Positions 55,869-64,000 of a DNA stretch of 64,000 nucleotides are shown here, one piece after another. The notes below the pieces were generated by a model. The model made no database searches. It worked only from the letters and a program-made list of their open reading frames with translations, and was not told where the DNA came from. The DNA comes from Herbaspirillum huttiense (GTDB lineage Bacteria; Pseudomonadota; Gammaproteobacteria; Burkholderiales; Burkholderiaceae_D), in the NCBI RefSeq assembly GCF_004367745.1, contig NZ_CP037993.1, forward strand, positions 2,046,001-2,110,000, read 5' to 3'. The position numbers and the translations under genes are program-made. The number at the start of each line of letters is the position of its first letter. The first letter of the stretch is position 1.

Positions 55869-56762
55869 TCAGCGCGCCTTGCTCTCGATCAGCTTGACCA
55901 GCGCATGCACGGTCAGGTTGACCGGCGTTGCAATGCCATGCGCCTGTCCCCGCCGCACGATGTAGCCGTTGAGGTGATCGATTTCGCTGGGCTTGCCGCG
56001 CGCCACATCCTGCGCAGTGGAAGAGAATTGCGTGGGCATGGTCTCGATGATCTTGCGGATGGCCACATCCACATCCCCAGCCAGGGTCACACCTTCAGCG
56101 GCGGCTACGGCCTTGCATTCGCTGACCAGGTGGTCCATCACTTCCGGCACACCCACGCCTTCGACCAGCTTGCCATAGGGCAGCTGCGTGATGGCAGAGA
56201 GAGCGTTGTAGGCGCAGTTGATGATCAGTTTCAACCACAGCGCGCCGCGCACGTTGTCGGAAATCTCGGTCGGCACGCCGGCCGCAATCAGCGCCTCGGC
56301 GGCTTGCTGGCTGCGTGCGGCCGGTTCGATCACCAGCTCGCCACGGCCGTGGTGCTTGACGTGTCCGGGTCCGGCCATTTCCGTGGCGACGTAGACCACG
56401 GCCGCCGAGACCGGTTGCGGGATCACCGTACGCAGGCGCTCGGCATTGTCAGTGCCGTTCTGCAGCGTCAGCACCAGCGTATCGGGGGCAAGATGCGCAC
56501 GCAGTTGCGCGCCGGCGGTTTCGGTATCGGGGGATTTGACGCAGAAGAGCACCAGGTCGGCACCTGCCACGATGGCCGGATCGGTGCTGGCCTTGACGGG
56601 GATGGTCGCATCGAAGGTTTTGGCTTCCAGCCGCAGGCCCTTGGTATTGAACGCTTCCACGTGTTGTGGCCGGCCCACCAGGACTACCTCGTGTCCCGCC
56701 CGCGCCAGCATCCCGGCGAAATAACATCCCACGGCACCTGCGCCCATCACGGCAACTTTCAT
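55869..56762 (-). CDS. 2-dehydropantoate 2-reductase family protein
   Basis: A 297-residue ketopantoate reductase-like enzyme with an N-terminal Rossmann fold (MKVAVMGAGAVGCYFAG), KSPDTE near residue 80 and a C-terminal helical domain with LKLIINCAYNALSAI. It may reduce 2-dehydropantoate in pantothenate synthesis, or act on another 2-oxo acid. ATG 56762 with GGGGAGA upstream is chosen. It converges on the RES toxin. Confidence 0.85.
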   Translation of the reverse strand: MKVAVMGAGAVGCYFAGMLARAGHEVVLVGRPQHVEAFNTKGLRLEAKTFDATIPVKASTDPAIVAGADLVLFCVKSPDTETAGAQLRAHLAPDTLVLTLQNGTDNAERLRTVIPQPVSAAVVYVATEMAGPGHVKHHGRGELVIEPAARSQQAAEALIAAGVPTEISDNVRGALWLKLIINCAYNALSAITQLPYGKLVEGVGVPEVMDHLVSECKAVAAAEGVTLAGDVDVAIRKIIETMPTQFSSTAQDVARGKPSEIDHLNGYIVRRGQAHGIATPVNLTVHALVKLIESKAR

Positions 56763-56943
56763 GTGTGTCTCCCCGCTTGGCAAATTGAAGTCAGGCGGGA
56801 AGCCTAACACAGCATCGGCACGCTTTCAGCGCAGGTCAGCATTGGACAGGAGAGAGCCGGCGTGCCGGGGACAGCTGAGCTTGCATCTATAAAGCTCGGG
56901 CTGACCTTCGCCTGATCAGAGCGAGGAGGCATCCGACGGCGAT

Positions 56944-57066
56944 CTATCGCGGCGCCGAAGATGGCTTGGACGGTACCGGTTTGAGTGGAGCAGGGGGGCG
57001 ATTATCTTGAACGTATCGAATGGGAGGCGGCGGTGGGGGCGGTGGAATCTTTTTGGTTTCGCTCAT
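56944..57066 (-). CDS. Proline-rich 40-residue peptide
   Basis: ATG 57066 follows directly after the TAA of the membrane gene with no spacer. GGAGAAG sits just before it. The product starts MSETKKIPPPPPPPP, then IRYVQDNRPPAPLKPVP and ends SSAPR, with about 40% Pro. No family recognised. Zero spacing and a good ribosome site suggest tight translational coupling to the membrane protein. Confidence 0.7.
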   Translation of the reverse strand: MSETKKIPPPPPPPPIRYVQDNRPPAPLKPVPSKPSSAPR

Positions 57067-57678
57067 TTACTTCTCCAGCGTGATGGGCGCGGTGATCAAT
57101 ACCCGTACAGGTGAGTCTTTTTCCTGCTTGTTCAATCCGGAAAAGTAAAACACCATCAAGGCAAACATGGCATACATTCCGGCATGAATGAGAAATTTCA
57201 GCGTGAGATGCAGATGGTAAGCCCTCATGTCGTTGGCAATCGCATTCGCTGATGATGTGCGGCCGTATTGGTCGGATAACATGGAGCGAAACGCGTCTCT
57301 TGCAAGCTCGTCAGCATTGTCGAGATGCTGATAGAAGCTGTAGCACTCTGATTTGTAGTTAGTCCAAAATATTCCAGGAGCTACGAACTGATACTCTGTA
57401 CCCCATGCAGCCTTGATGAAATACCAGGTGCCCAGAAAGATGAAGGAGCCCGAGAAAAAGTAACATCCATAAAAAATATGGAGCCAAGTTCCCGAGACCG
57501 TCCGGTCAAGATTTTGCAGCATAAAACTCAGGATGCCTACCATCGCAACCCCAATGGCGAATGGCATTTGGAGCCGTGCATTTACCTTGTCGCGAATATC
57601 CACTTCGTGGAAATACAACTTCTCGCAGAGCCCGAATAATTCGTCATTGATGCTGTTGCTCTTTTCATCTGTCGACAT
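57067..57678 (-). CDS. Unknown three-helix membrane protein (203 aa)
   Basis: A 203-residue protein: a soluble N-terminus (NDELFGLCEKLYFHEVDIRDKV fragments), two adjacent membrane segments (PFAIGVAMVGILSFML, then HIFYGCYFFSGSFIFLGTWYF), a ~70-residue middle with Tyr- and Ser-rich sequence, and a third segment (AGMYAMFALMVFYFSGL). No family recognised. AGAGG precedes ATG 57678. It forms a two-gene unit with the Pro-rich peptide. The DNA is AT-richer than the neighbours. Confidence 0.7.
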   Translation of the reverse strand: MSTDEKSNSINDELFGLCEKLYFHEVDIRDKVNARLQMPFAIGVAMVGILSFMLQNLDRTVSGTWLHIFYGCYFFSGSFIFLGTWYFIKAAWGTEYQFVAPGIFWTNYKSECYSFYQHLDNADELARDAFRSMLSDQYGRTSSANAIANDMRAYHLHLTLKFLIHAGMYAMFALMVFYFSGLNKQEKDSPVRVLITAPITLEK

Positions 57679-57912
57679 GATCTTGACCTCTCGTGTTCCG
57701 GGAACCACTTTGTGCCCAATACTCGCCACAGCTCGGCGAGCTTGGTGACCTTACTACTGTCTCAAGGGCCGTTCACGATCGAGGAGCAATACGCCGGAGG
57801 AAGTCGAAAATTTTGTATGTCATCGCAGTAGCCGTTTGTAGTCAGCTACCACGAAGTGCTATTGCGCAGATACAGGAGATGTGCGACGCCGCTTGGTAGT
57901 CGCACTTTGAAA

Positions 57913-58707
57913 TTAGAAAGACCGCCGCACCCGCACCGACACATAAGCCGGCGGCTTGGTGGTCGCCGTCGCCCGCGCACTGTGCAACCGATGCAAGGTG
58001 ATCTGGTTGACCTCCGCATGGCTGCCATCGATGTGCTCGCCCATCAGGCGCATCGCGCCCTCGGCGTCGCCGGCGGCGATGCTGTCGAGGATGGCGGCAT
58101 GTTCCTCGTAGGTCGAGTGCAGGCAATCGCCATACAGGAAATCCAGCCGCCGCACGATGCGGATACGGTCGGTAAGACGGTCGAATGACTCGGCCATCTC
58201 CTGGTTGCCGGCCGCACGCACCAGGCTCTGGTGGAAGACCTCATCGAGCTGGGCTGCCTTGGGCCCGTCCGGTTCGCGTGCCTCGGCGGCCACACACCAG
58301 GTCGCGCGCAGGCCGGCCAGCACGGACTGGTCTGCGCCCTGGGCGCAGAGGAGGCGCACGGCGTGCGTCTCGATGAGCTTGCGCATTTCATAAAGATCGG
58401 AAAAACGCTTGAAATCGATCGGCACTACCTCCCAGCCCCCGCGCACATAGCCCTGCATCAGGCCATCGTTCTGCAGGCGTTGCAGCGCCTGCCGCACCGG
58501 CGTGCGCGAGACCTTGAAATGCGCCGCAATCTCGGTCTCGGTGATCTGGTCGCCAGGCAAGAGGCGCATGTCGAAGATGTCCTGCCGCAATTGGGCATAG
58601 ACATACTCGGGCAGGGAGCCATTGCGCACCAGCGCGTCCTCACCCTCGGCATCAGGGGCGAGCGCAACGGCGTCAGCGGCGGGGGAGGGAGCGGCCAGGC
58701 TTTTCAC
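57913..58707 (-). CDS. GntR family regulator with FCD domain
   Basis: A 264-residue FadR-type GntR regulator: winged HTH (residues ~35-95, ITETEIAAHFKVSRTPVRQAL) and an FCD ligand-binding domain (DLYEMRKLIETHAVRLL, ERAAILDSI-like). It is the last gene of the peptide-importer/ggt operon, 12 bp after ggt, so it probably regulates it. Confidence 0.9.
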   Translation of the reverse strand: MKSLAAPSPAADAVALAPDAEGEDALVRNGSLPEYVYAQLRQDIFDMRLLPGDQITETEIAAHFKVSRTPVRQALQRLQNDGLMQGYVRGGWEVVPIDFKRFSDLYEMRKLIETHAVRLLCAQGADQSVLAGLRATWCVAAEAREPDGPKAAQLDEVFHQSLVRAAGNQEMAESFDRLTDRIRIVRRLDFLYGDCLHSTYEEHAAILDSIAAGDAEGAMRLMGEHIDGSHAEVNQITLHRLHSARATATTKPPAYVSVRVRRSF

Positions 58708-58719
58708 GATGGGCTTTCT

Positions 58720-60339
58720 TTACCAGGCTGCCACACTGCCATCGGTACGCGGTTCGGTCCCGCCGCAGAGCACGCCTTCGTCATTGCGCCAGATGATCTG
58801 GCCGCGACCGAAGCCGAGCTGGTTGCCCGACCACGACACTTCGTGTCCCAGCCCGCCCAGGCCACGGAAGAGATGTTCGGCCGTGGCGTGCTCGATGCTG
58901 ACCTTGTTTCCTTTCTCCCATTCCCAGCGCGGTGCATCCAGCGCGGCTTGTGGATTGAGGCCGAAGTCAACGGTGTTCATCACCATCTGCACGTGTCCCT
59001 GCGGCTGCATGAAGCCACCCATCACGCCGAAGGGACCGACTGCCTGCCCATTGCGCGTCATGAAGCCGGGGATGATGGTGTGGTACGGACGCTTGCCCGC
59101 GGCCAGCACATTGGGATGCACGGCTTGCAGCGTGAAATTGTTGCCGCGATTGTGGAGCGCGATGCCGGTGCCCGGTACTACAAGGCCCGAGCCGAAGCCC
59201 ATGTAGTTGCTCTGGATGAAGGACACCATGTTGCCCTCGGCATCGGCGGTGCACAGGTACACCGTGCCGCCGCGCGAAGGGTCGCCCGCCACCGGCAGCG
59301 TGGCGCGCGGGCCGATCAGCTTGCGGCGTTCATCGGCATAGGCGTCCGAGAGCAATTGCTCCACTGTCACTTTCATGTGCGCGGGATCGGCGATATGCGC
59401 CAGGCCATCGGCGTAGGCCAGCTTGATGGCTTCGATCTGGCGGTGGTAGGTCGCCAGCGTGTCGCGCTCGGAGAAGTCGTAGGCCTTCAGCAGGTTCAGC
59501 GCCATCAGGGCCACCATGCCGTGGCCATTGGGCGGGATTTCCCATACGTCATATCCGCGATAATTCACGCCGATGGGGTCCACCCATTCCGGCTGGAATG
59601 CGGCCAGGTCAGAGGCCTGCATGTAGCCGCCGGCCTGCTGCAGGAAGGCAGCAATCTTTTCCGCGAGGGCACCGCGATAGAAGCCCTCGGCGTTGTCCTC
59701 GGCAATCGCCTGCAGGGTGGTGGCATGGCCCGCCGAGCGCCACAGCTGGCCGGCTTGCGGTGCCTGGCCATCGATGCAGAAGGTATCGAACCACGATTGG
59801 AAATGCGGCTCCTTGAACTCGCGCCTGAAGTTCTGCTGCGCCACCTGCCAGGCATGCGCCACCATCGGCGAGACCGGGAAGCCCTCACGCGCCAGGGTGA
59901 TGGCACCGGCCATGGAATCGGTCAGCGCCAGCTTGCCGAAGCGTTTGGCCATGGCGGCCCAGGCGCTGGGTGTACCGGGCACGGTCACGGGCAGGGCGCC
60001 GTACTTGGGCACGTCCTTCAGGCCGGCGCTGGTGAGCTTGTCGGCTGAGATCGATTGCGGCGCCGGGCCGCTGGCATTCAAACCATGCAGCTTGCCGCCA
60101 TGCCAGACCAAGGCGAAGGCGTCGCCGCCGATGCCGTTGGCGGTCGGCTCCACCACCGTCAATGCCGCAGCTGCGGCGATGGCCGCATCGATGGCGTTGC
60201 CGCCGCGCTGCAGGACTTCCAGCCCGGCCTGCGCGGCCAGTGGCTGCGAGGTCGCTACCATGCCGCGCCGGGCATAGACGGCGCTGCGGCGCGAAAAGTA
60301 GGGATAGTGGTTGCTGCTGAAGTCGGGGAAGGCGGGCAT
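58720..60339 (-). CDS. ggt: Gamma-glutamyltransferase
   Basis: A 539-residue GGT family enzyme without a signal peptide. It should self-cleave before Thr359 (SRGGTVYLCT); substrate region NYMGFGSGLVVPGTG follows. It splits gamma-glutamyl peptides such as glutathione. The lack of a signal peptide suggests a cytoplasmic role on peptides brought in by the coupled importer. Confidence 0.92.
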   Translation of the reverse strand: MPAFPDFSSNHYPYFSRRSAVYARRGMVATSQPLAAQAGLEVLQRGGNAIDAAIAAAAALTVVEPTANGIGGDAFALVWHGGKLHGLNASGPAPQSISADKLTSAGLKDVPKYGALPVTVPGTPSAWAAMAKRFGKLALTDSMAGAITLAREGFPVSPMVAHAWQVAQQNFRREFKEPHFQSWFDTFCIDGQAPQAGQLWRSAGHATTLQAIAEDNAEGFYRGALAEKIAAFLQQAGGYMQASDLAAFQPEWVDPIGVNYRGYDVWEIPPNGHGMVALMALNLLKAYDFSERDTLATYHRQIEAIKLAYADGLAHIADPAHMKVTVEQLLSDAYADERRKLIGPRATLPVAGDPSRGGTVYLCTADAEGNMVSFIQSNYMGFGSGLVVPGTGIALHNRGNNFTLQAVHPNVLAAGKRPYHTIIPGFMTRNGQAVGPFGVMGGFMQPQGHVQMVMNTVDFGLNPQAALDAPRWEWEKGNKVSIEHATAEHLFRGLGGLGHEVSWSGNQLGFGRGQIIWRNDEGVLCGGTEPRTDGSVAAW

Positions 60340-60391
60340 GGCGGTCTCTCGTTCTTGGTTCAGGGGCGTATTTTATCGTTTGGCTTGCGTA

Positions 60392-61369
60392 TTACGTCGG
60401 GTGCAGCTTCAGCTCAGGGCGGCTCAGGTGGCAGGCCACGGTATGGGTAGCGCTGACCTTGACGGCCGGTGGCGCTTCGGTCTTGCATATTTCCATGCAG
60501 GACGGGCAGCGTGGATGAAAATGACAGCCCGAAGGCGGGGCGGCCGGATTGGGGATGCTGCCCTGCAGGATGATGCGTTCACGATGTTGGCGTGGATGTT
60601 CACGTGGGATGGCCGACAGCAGCGCCTGCGTGTAGGGATGGCGCGGCTGGGTGTATACCTCTTCACATCTGCCCGATTCGACCATGCGTCCGAGGTACAT
60701 CACGCCGATGGTGTCGCTGACATGCCGGATTACGGCCAGGTCGTGCGAGACGAAAAGATAGGTCAACCCCAGCTCCTGCTGCAGCTCGCGCAGGAGGTTG
60801 AGGATCTGCGCCTGGATCGATACATCGAGGGCCGACACGGCTTCATCGGCCACCACCAGCTTGGGCCGCGTGATGATGGCGCGGGCAATGCCTACGCGCT
60901 GGCGCTGGCCACCGGAGAATTCATGCGGATGGCGCGCTGCGTAGGCCGGGTTGAGCCCGACCATGTCCAGTGCCTCGGCCACCTTGCGTTTGCGGGTGGC
61001 GCGGTCGTGCAGCTTGTGCACGATCAATGGTTCTTCCAGCACTTCGCCAATGGTCATGCGCGGGTTCAGCGAGGCATACGGATCCTGGAACACCATCTGC
61101 ATGTGACGGCGCATGGTGCGCAGCTGGCCCTCGGGCAGCAGGGTCAGTTCCTGGCCCATGAAGCGCACGCTGCCTTCGCTGGGTTCGATCAGGCGCAGCA
61201 CGCTGCGCCCGGTGGTGGACTTGCCGCAGCCGGATTCACCGACCAGGCCCAGGGTCTGGCCTTCAGCCAGGCTGAAGGAGACATCGTCAACAGCCTTGAC
61301 GGTGCTGCTGCCGGAAGCGAAATATTTTTTCAGTCCGTGGACTTCGAGCAGGGGAGGAAGTGTCGTCAT
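60392..61369 (-). CDS. Dipeptide ABC importer ATPase (DppF-like)
   Basis: A 325-residue ATPase: Walker [12 protein letters not shown], signature [10 protein letters not shown], Walker B LVVADEAVSALD, and a C-terminal oligopeptide-family extension with Cys motifs (FHPRCPSCMEIC). It pairs with the DppD-like ATPase. ATG 61369 gives a 19-bp gap after the previous stop and is preferred over an overlapping start. Confidence 0.9.
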   Translation of the reverse strand: MTTLPPLLEVHGLKKYFASGSSTVKAVDDVSFSLAEGQTLGLVGESGCGKSTTGRSVLRLIEPSEGSVRFMGQELTLLPEGQLRTMRRHMQMVFQDPYASLNPRMTIGEVLEEPLIVHKLHDRATRKRKVAEALDMVGLNPAYAARHPHEFSGGQRQRVGIARAIITRPKLVVADEAVSALDVSIQAQILNLLRELQQELGLTYLFVSHDLAVIRHVSDTIGVMYLGRMVESGRCEEVYTQPRHPYTQALLSAIPREHPRQHRERIILQGSIPNPAAPPSGCHFHPRCPSCMEICKTEAPPAVKVSATHTVACHLSRPELKLHPT

Positions 61370-61388
61370 GATCGGGCCTTCTATACCT

Positions 61389-62348
61389 TCAATGCGGATA
61401 CCAGCAGCGCACGCTGTGGCCATCACCCAGGTTTTCCAATGCCGGCATCTCCTGGCGGCAGATGTCCTGGGCGCGCGCGCAACGTGCGGCGAAGCGGCAG
61501 CCTTGTGTGACGGTACCTGGCGGCGGCACGCTGCCGGGGATGGCGGTCAGGGGCGCACCGGGCGTAGCATCCAGCGCCGGGCGCGCGCGCATCAGCGCAT
61601 GCGTATAAGGATGGGCGGGGCGGTCGAAAAGATCTTCCACGCTGCTCTGCTCCACCACCTGACCGGCATACATCACCACCACGCGCTGGCACATCTCAGC
61701 CACTACGCCCAAGTCGTGGGTGATCATGAGGATGGAGGTCTTCTGCTCGCGCTTGAGGTCGCGCATCAGGTCGAGGATCTGCGCCTGGATGGTCACGTCC
61801 AGCGCGGTCGTCGGTTCATCGCAGATCAGCAGGCGCGGCTGGCACAGCAGCGCCATGGCGATCATGACGCGCTGGCGCATGCCGCCGGAGAGGCTGTGCG
61901 GATATTCGTGCACCAGTTGCGCTGCGCGCGAGAGGCCCACGCGTTCCAGCATGGCGACGACCTTGGCGTCGATCTCCTGGCGCGGCAGTGCGGTGTGGAT
62001 GCGCAGCATCTCGCCCAATTGCTCGCCGATGCGATGCAGCGGGTTCAGCGAGGTCATCGGCTCCTGGAAGATCATGGCGATCTCCTTGCCGCGGATGCTG
62101 CGCAGGGTGGCATCATCGGCCTGCAGCAGGTCGCGCTCGCCAAAGCGGATCGCACCCGACAGCCTGGCCTGGCTGGCCATGGGGAACAGGCGCAGGATGG
62201 ACAGGGCGGTGACGCTCTTGCCGCAGCCGGATTCACCCAGCAGGCCCACGGTTTCATCTTGCCCCAGTGAGAAGGAAACGCCATCGACGGGCGCAACGCG
62301 GCGGCCGTGGCTGAGGAATTCGATCTTGAGATTCTCGATGGTGAGCAT
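61389..62348 (-). CDS. Dipeptide ABC importer ATPase (DppD-like)
   Basis: A 319-residue ATPase: Walker [13 protein letters not shown], signature [10 protein letters not shown], Walker [13 protein letters not shown], and C-terminal Cys-rich FAARCARAQDIC. Second ATPase of the importer. Confidence 0.92.
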   Translation of the reverse strand: MLTIENLKIEFLSHGRRVAPVDGVSFSLGQDETVGLLGESGCGKSVTALSILRLFPMASQARLSGAIRFGERDLLQADDATLRSIRGKEIAMIFQEPMTSLNPLHRIGEQLGEMLRIHTALPRQEIDAKVVAMLERVGLSRAAQLVHEYPHSLSGGMRQRVMIAMALLCQPRLLICDEPTTALDVTIQAQILDLMRDLKREQKTSILMITHDLGVVAEMCQRVVVMYAGQVVEQSSVEDLFDRPAHPYTHALMRARPALDATPGAPLTAIPGSVPPPGTVTQGCRFAARCARAQDICRQEMPALENLGDGHSVRCWYPH

Positions 62349-62357
62349 GGCGGTTCC

Positions 62358-63248
62358 TCAGCGGCTCAGTTTGGGATCGAACACTTCACGGATGCCATCG
62401 CCCAGCAGGTTGAAGCCCAGCACCACCAGGAAGATCGCCAGGCCCGGCCACATGGCCAGCATCGGCGTGGTGTTCAGGTAGCCCTGGGCGATGTGCAGCA
62501 TGGAACCCCAGCTCGGATCTTCCGGCTTGGCCCCCAGGCCGAGGTAGGACAGCCCGGCTTCGGCGATGATGGCCGTGCCCATGGCAAAGGTGGCCTGGAT
62601 CACCAGGGGCGCCAGCGAATTGGGGAGGATATAGCGCCACATGATGCGCAGGTGCCCGGCACCGATGGAGCGTGCCGCCATCACGTAGTCGAGGTTGCGG
62701 ATGGTCATGGCCTGCCCGCGCGCCAGCCGCACGAAGGACGAGGTGAAGCCGATGCCGACGGCCACCATGGCATTGTAGAAACCGCCCCCCAGCGCGGCGG
62801 CCAGGGCCAGCGCCAGGATCAGCGAAGGAAAGGCCTGCAGCGCATCGACCACGCGCATGACGATGGCATCGACCGCGCCGCGATAGTAGCCGCTGACGAT
62901 GCCGATGGGCACGCCCAGTGAAAAGGCCAGCCCGACCGAGATCAGCGCGGCCTGCAGCGAGATGCGCGAACCGTACAGCATGCGGGTGTAGATGTCGCGG
63001 CCCAGGTCATCCGTACCGAGCCAGTGCTCGGCGCTGGGACCAGACAGCAGGTTGCCGTAGTCCTGGTCAAAGATGGGATCGTACCGGGCCAGTACCGGTG
63101 CAGTGATGGCCAACAGTGCCAGTACAGTGATGATCACCGCACCGATCACCGCCAGACGGTTGCGGCTGAAGCGGCGCAGGGTACGCCAGCGGGGCAGCGC
63201 AGGCAGGGCCTGCGCAGGGGAGGGAGGGTTCATGTCGGGAGACGTCAT
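62358..63248 (-). CDS. Dipeptide ABC importer permease (DppC-like)
   Basis: A 296-residue permease with an OppC N-terminal segment, about six membrane segments and an EAA loop (LDYVMAARSIGAGHLRIMWR). Nine bp before the next ATPase gene. Confidence 0.92.
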   Translation of the reverse strand: MTSPDMNPPSPAQALPALPRWRTLRRFSRNRLAVIGAVIITVLALLAITAPVLARYDPIFDQDYGNLLSGPSAEHWLGTDDLGRDIYTRMLYGSRISLQAALISVGLAFSLGVPIGIVSGYYRGAVDAIVMRVVDALQAFPSLILALALAAALGGGFYNAMVAVGIGFTSSFVRLARGQAMTIRNLDYVMAARSIGAGHLRIMWRYILPNSLAPLVIQATFAMGTAIIAEAGLSYLGLGAKPEDPSWGSMLHIAQGYLNTTPMLAMWPGLAIFLVVLGFNLLGDGIREVFDPKLSR

Positions 63249-63270
63249 GGTTGGAGGCGTTGGGCAGACT

Positions 63271-63999
63271 TCAGCGGGCGATGCGCGGGTCGATCACGCT
63301 GTAGAGCAGGTCCACGCACAGGTTGACGATGACCACCATGACGGTGGCGGCCAGTACACCGGCCTGTACAGTCACGTAGTCGCGCTGGAAGATGGCGTCG
63401 ACGATCATCTTGCCCATGCCGGGAATGCCGAAGATGCTTTCGGTGATGACCAGTCCGCCCAGCATGCCCGAGACCATCAGGCCGCTGGCCGTGACCACCG
63501 GGATCATGGCATTGCGCAGCGCATGGCCCAGCACCACCTGCCAGTCGCGCAGGCCCTTGGAGAAGGCGGTGCGGATGTAATCCTCGTTGAGCACTTCCAG
63601 CAAACTGCTGCGCACCATGCGCATGAGGATGGCCGATTCACGCAGGCCGGTCACGACCATGGGCATGATCATGGCGATCAGGTTGGCGTGCCAGTCCACC
63701 GACAGCGGCACGAAGCCCGAGGCCGGCAGCCAGCCCAGCTTGACCGCAAACAGGATGATGAACAGCATGCCCAGCCAGAAGTGCGGTACCGACATGCCGA
63801 ACAGCGCAATCAGGGTGCCGATGGCATTGGCCCAGCCACGCGGTCGCGCCGCCGAGAGGATGCCGGCCGGCACCGCAATCACGACCGCCACCAGGAAGCT
63901 GCCGATGGCCAGTTCGATGGTCACCGGCAGGCGCTGCCACAAGGCATCGGCCACCGGGGTGTTGTCGATGAAGGAGCGGCCCAGGTCGCCATGCAGCAC
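63271..63999 (-). CDS. Dipeptide ABC importer permease (DppB-like), N-terminus outside window
   Basis: The 242-residue C-terminal part of a DppB permease (GDLGRSFIDNTPVADAL, EDYIRTAFSKGLRDWQVV EAA loop, LLYSVIDPRIAR end). The frame is open to the right edge. A binding-protein gene is probably upstream, beyond the window. Confidence 0.9.
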   Translation of the reverse strand: MLHGDLGRSFIDNTPVADALWQRLPVTIELAIGSFLVAVVIAVPAGILSAARPRGWANAIGTLIALFGMSVPHFWLGMLFIILFAVKLGWLPASGFVPLSVDWHANLIAMIMPMVVTGLRESAILMRMVRSSLLEVLNEDYIRTAFSKGLRDWQVVLGHALRNAMIPVVTASGLMVSGMLGGLVITESIFGIPGMGKMIVDAIFQRDYVTVQAGVLAATVMVVIVNLCVDLLYSVIDPRIAR

Positions 64000-64000
64000 C

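Overview
The window is a 64 kb piece of a high-GC proteobacterial chromosome. Gene content and protein style (MocR and LysR regulators, a parE-lytic transglycosylase-parC run, several peptide ABC operons, a NodT-type efflux operon) suggest a betaproteobacterium of the Oxalobacteraceae/Burkholderiales, possibly Herbaspirillum. That placement is inference from protein character, not from a marker gene. There are no rRNA or tRNA genes and no CRISPR array.

Region by region. 1-8.6 kb: the 3' end of an ABC exporter ATPase, twelve tandem AGATTC hexamers, and one 2677-residue repetitive surface or secreted protein with about 31 repeats. 8.7-15 kb: amino-acid genes (MocR regulator, serine/threonine dehydratase-like enzyme, LysE and EamA exporters, RidA, aminotransferase). 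15-20.9 kb: small metabolic and regulatory genes, including a second MocR regulator with candidate operators. 20.9-22.8 kb: an AT-richer minus-strand cassette with a PAAR-TTR tip protein, an M15-like peptidase, an exported probable immunity protein and a frameshifted small membrane protein. This looks like an orphan type VI secretion effector module. 23.3 kb: hsp20 with a ROSE-like RNA thermometer. 24-31.3 kb: HPt protein, then a tripartite efflux operon behind a TetR-type operator. 31.3-32.7 kb: three unknown minus-strand genes.

32.97-34.45 kb: an IS3-family element sits exactly in the loop of the former parC terminator. 34.5-39.7 kb: parC, a lytic transglycosylase and parE. 39.9-44.8 kb: amidase, DUF2848 protein, MFS transporter and LysR regulator, with a cloverleaf repeat between genes. 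45.3-54.8 kb: an RpiR-type regulator followed by isoaspartyl peptidase, a complete GsiABCD-like peptide/glutathione importer and two aminopeptidases. 54.8-55.9 kb: a Xre/MbcA-RES toxin-antitoxin pair. 55.9-57.7 kb: panE-like reductase, then a membrane protein coupled at zero spacing to a 40-residue proline-rich peptide that is easily missed. 57.9-64 kb: a second peptide importer (DppBCDF-like) in one operon with gamma-glutamyltranspeptidase and a GntR regulator.

How the genes work together: the two importer operons both join uptake of small or gamma-glutamyl/isoaspartyl peptides to enzymes that cleave them. The dehydratase, RidA and exporters form an amino-acid breakdown and efflux neighbourhood. 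The AT-richer cassettes at about 21-23, 31-33 and 57 kb are the accessory parts and hold the least described genes.
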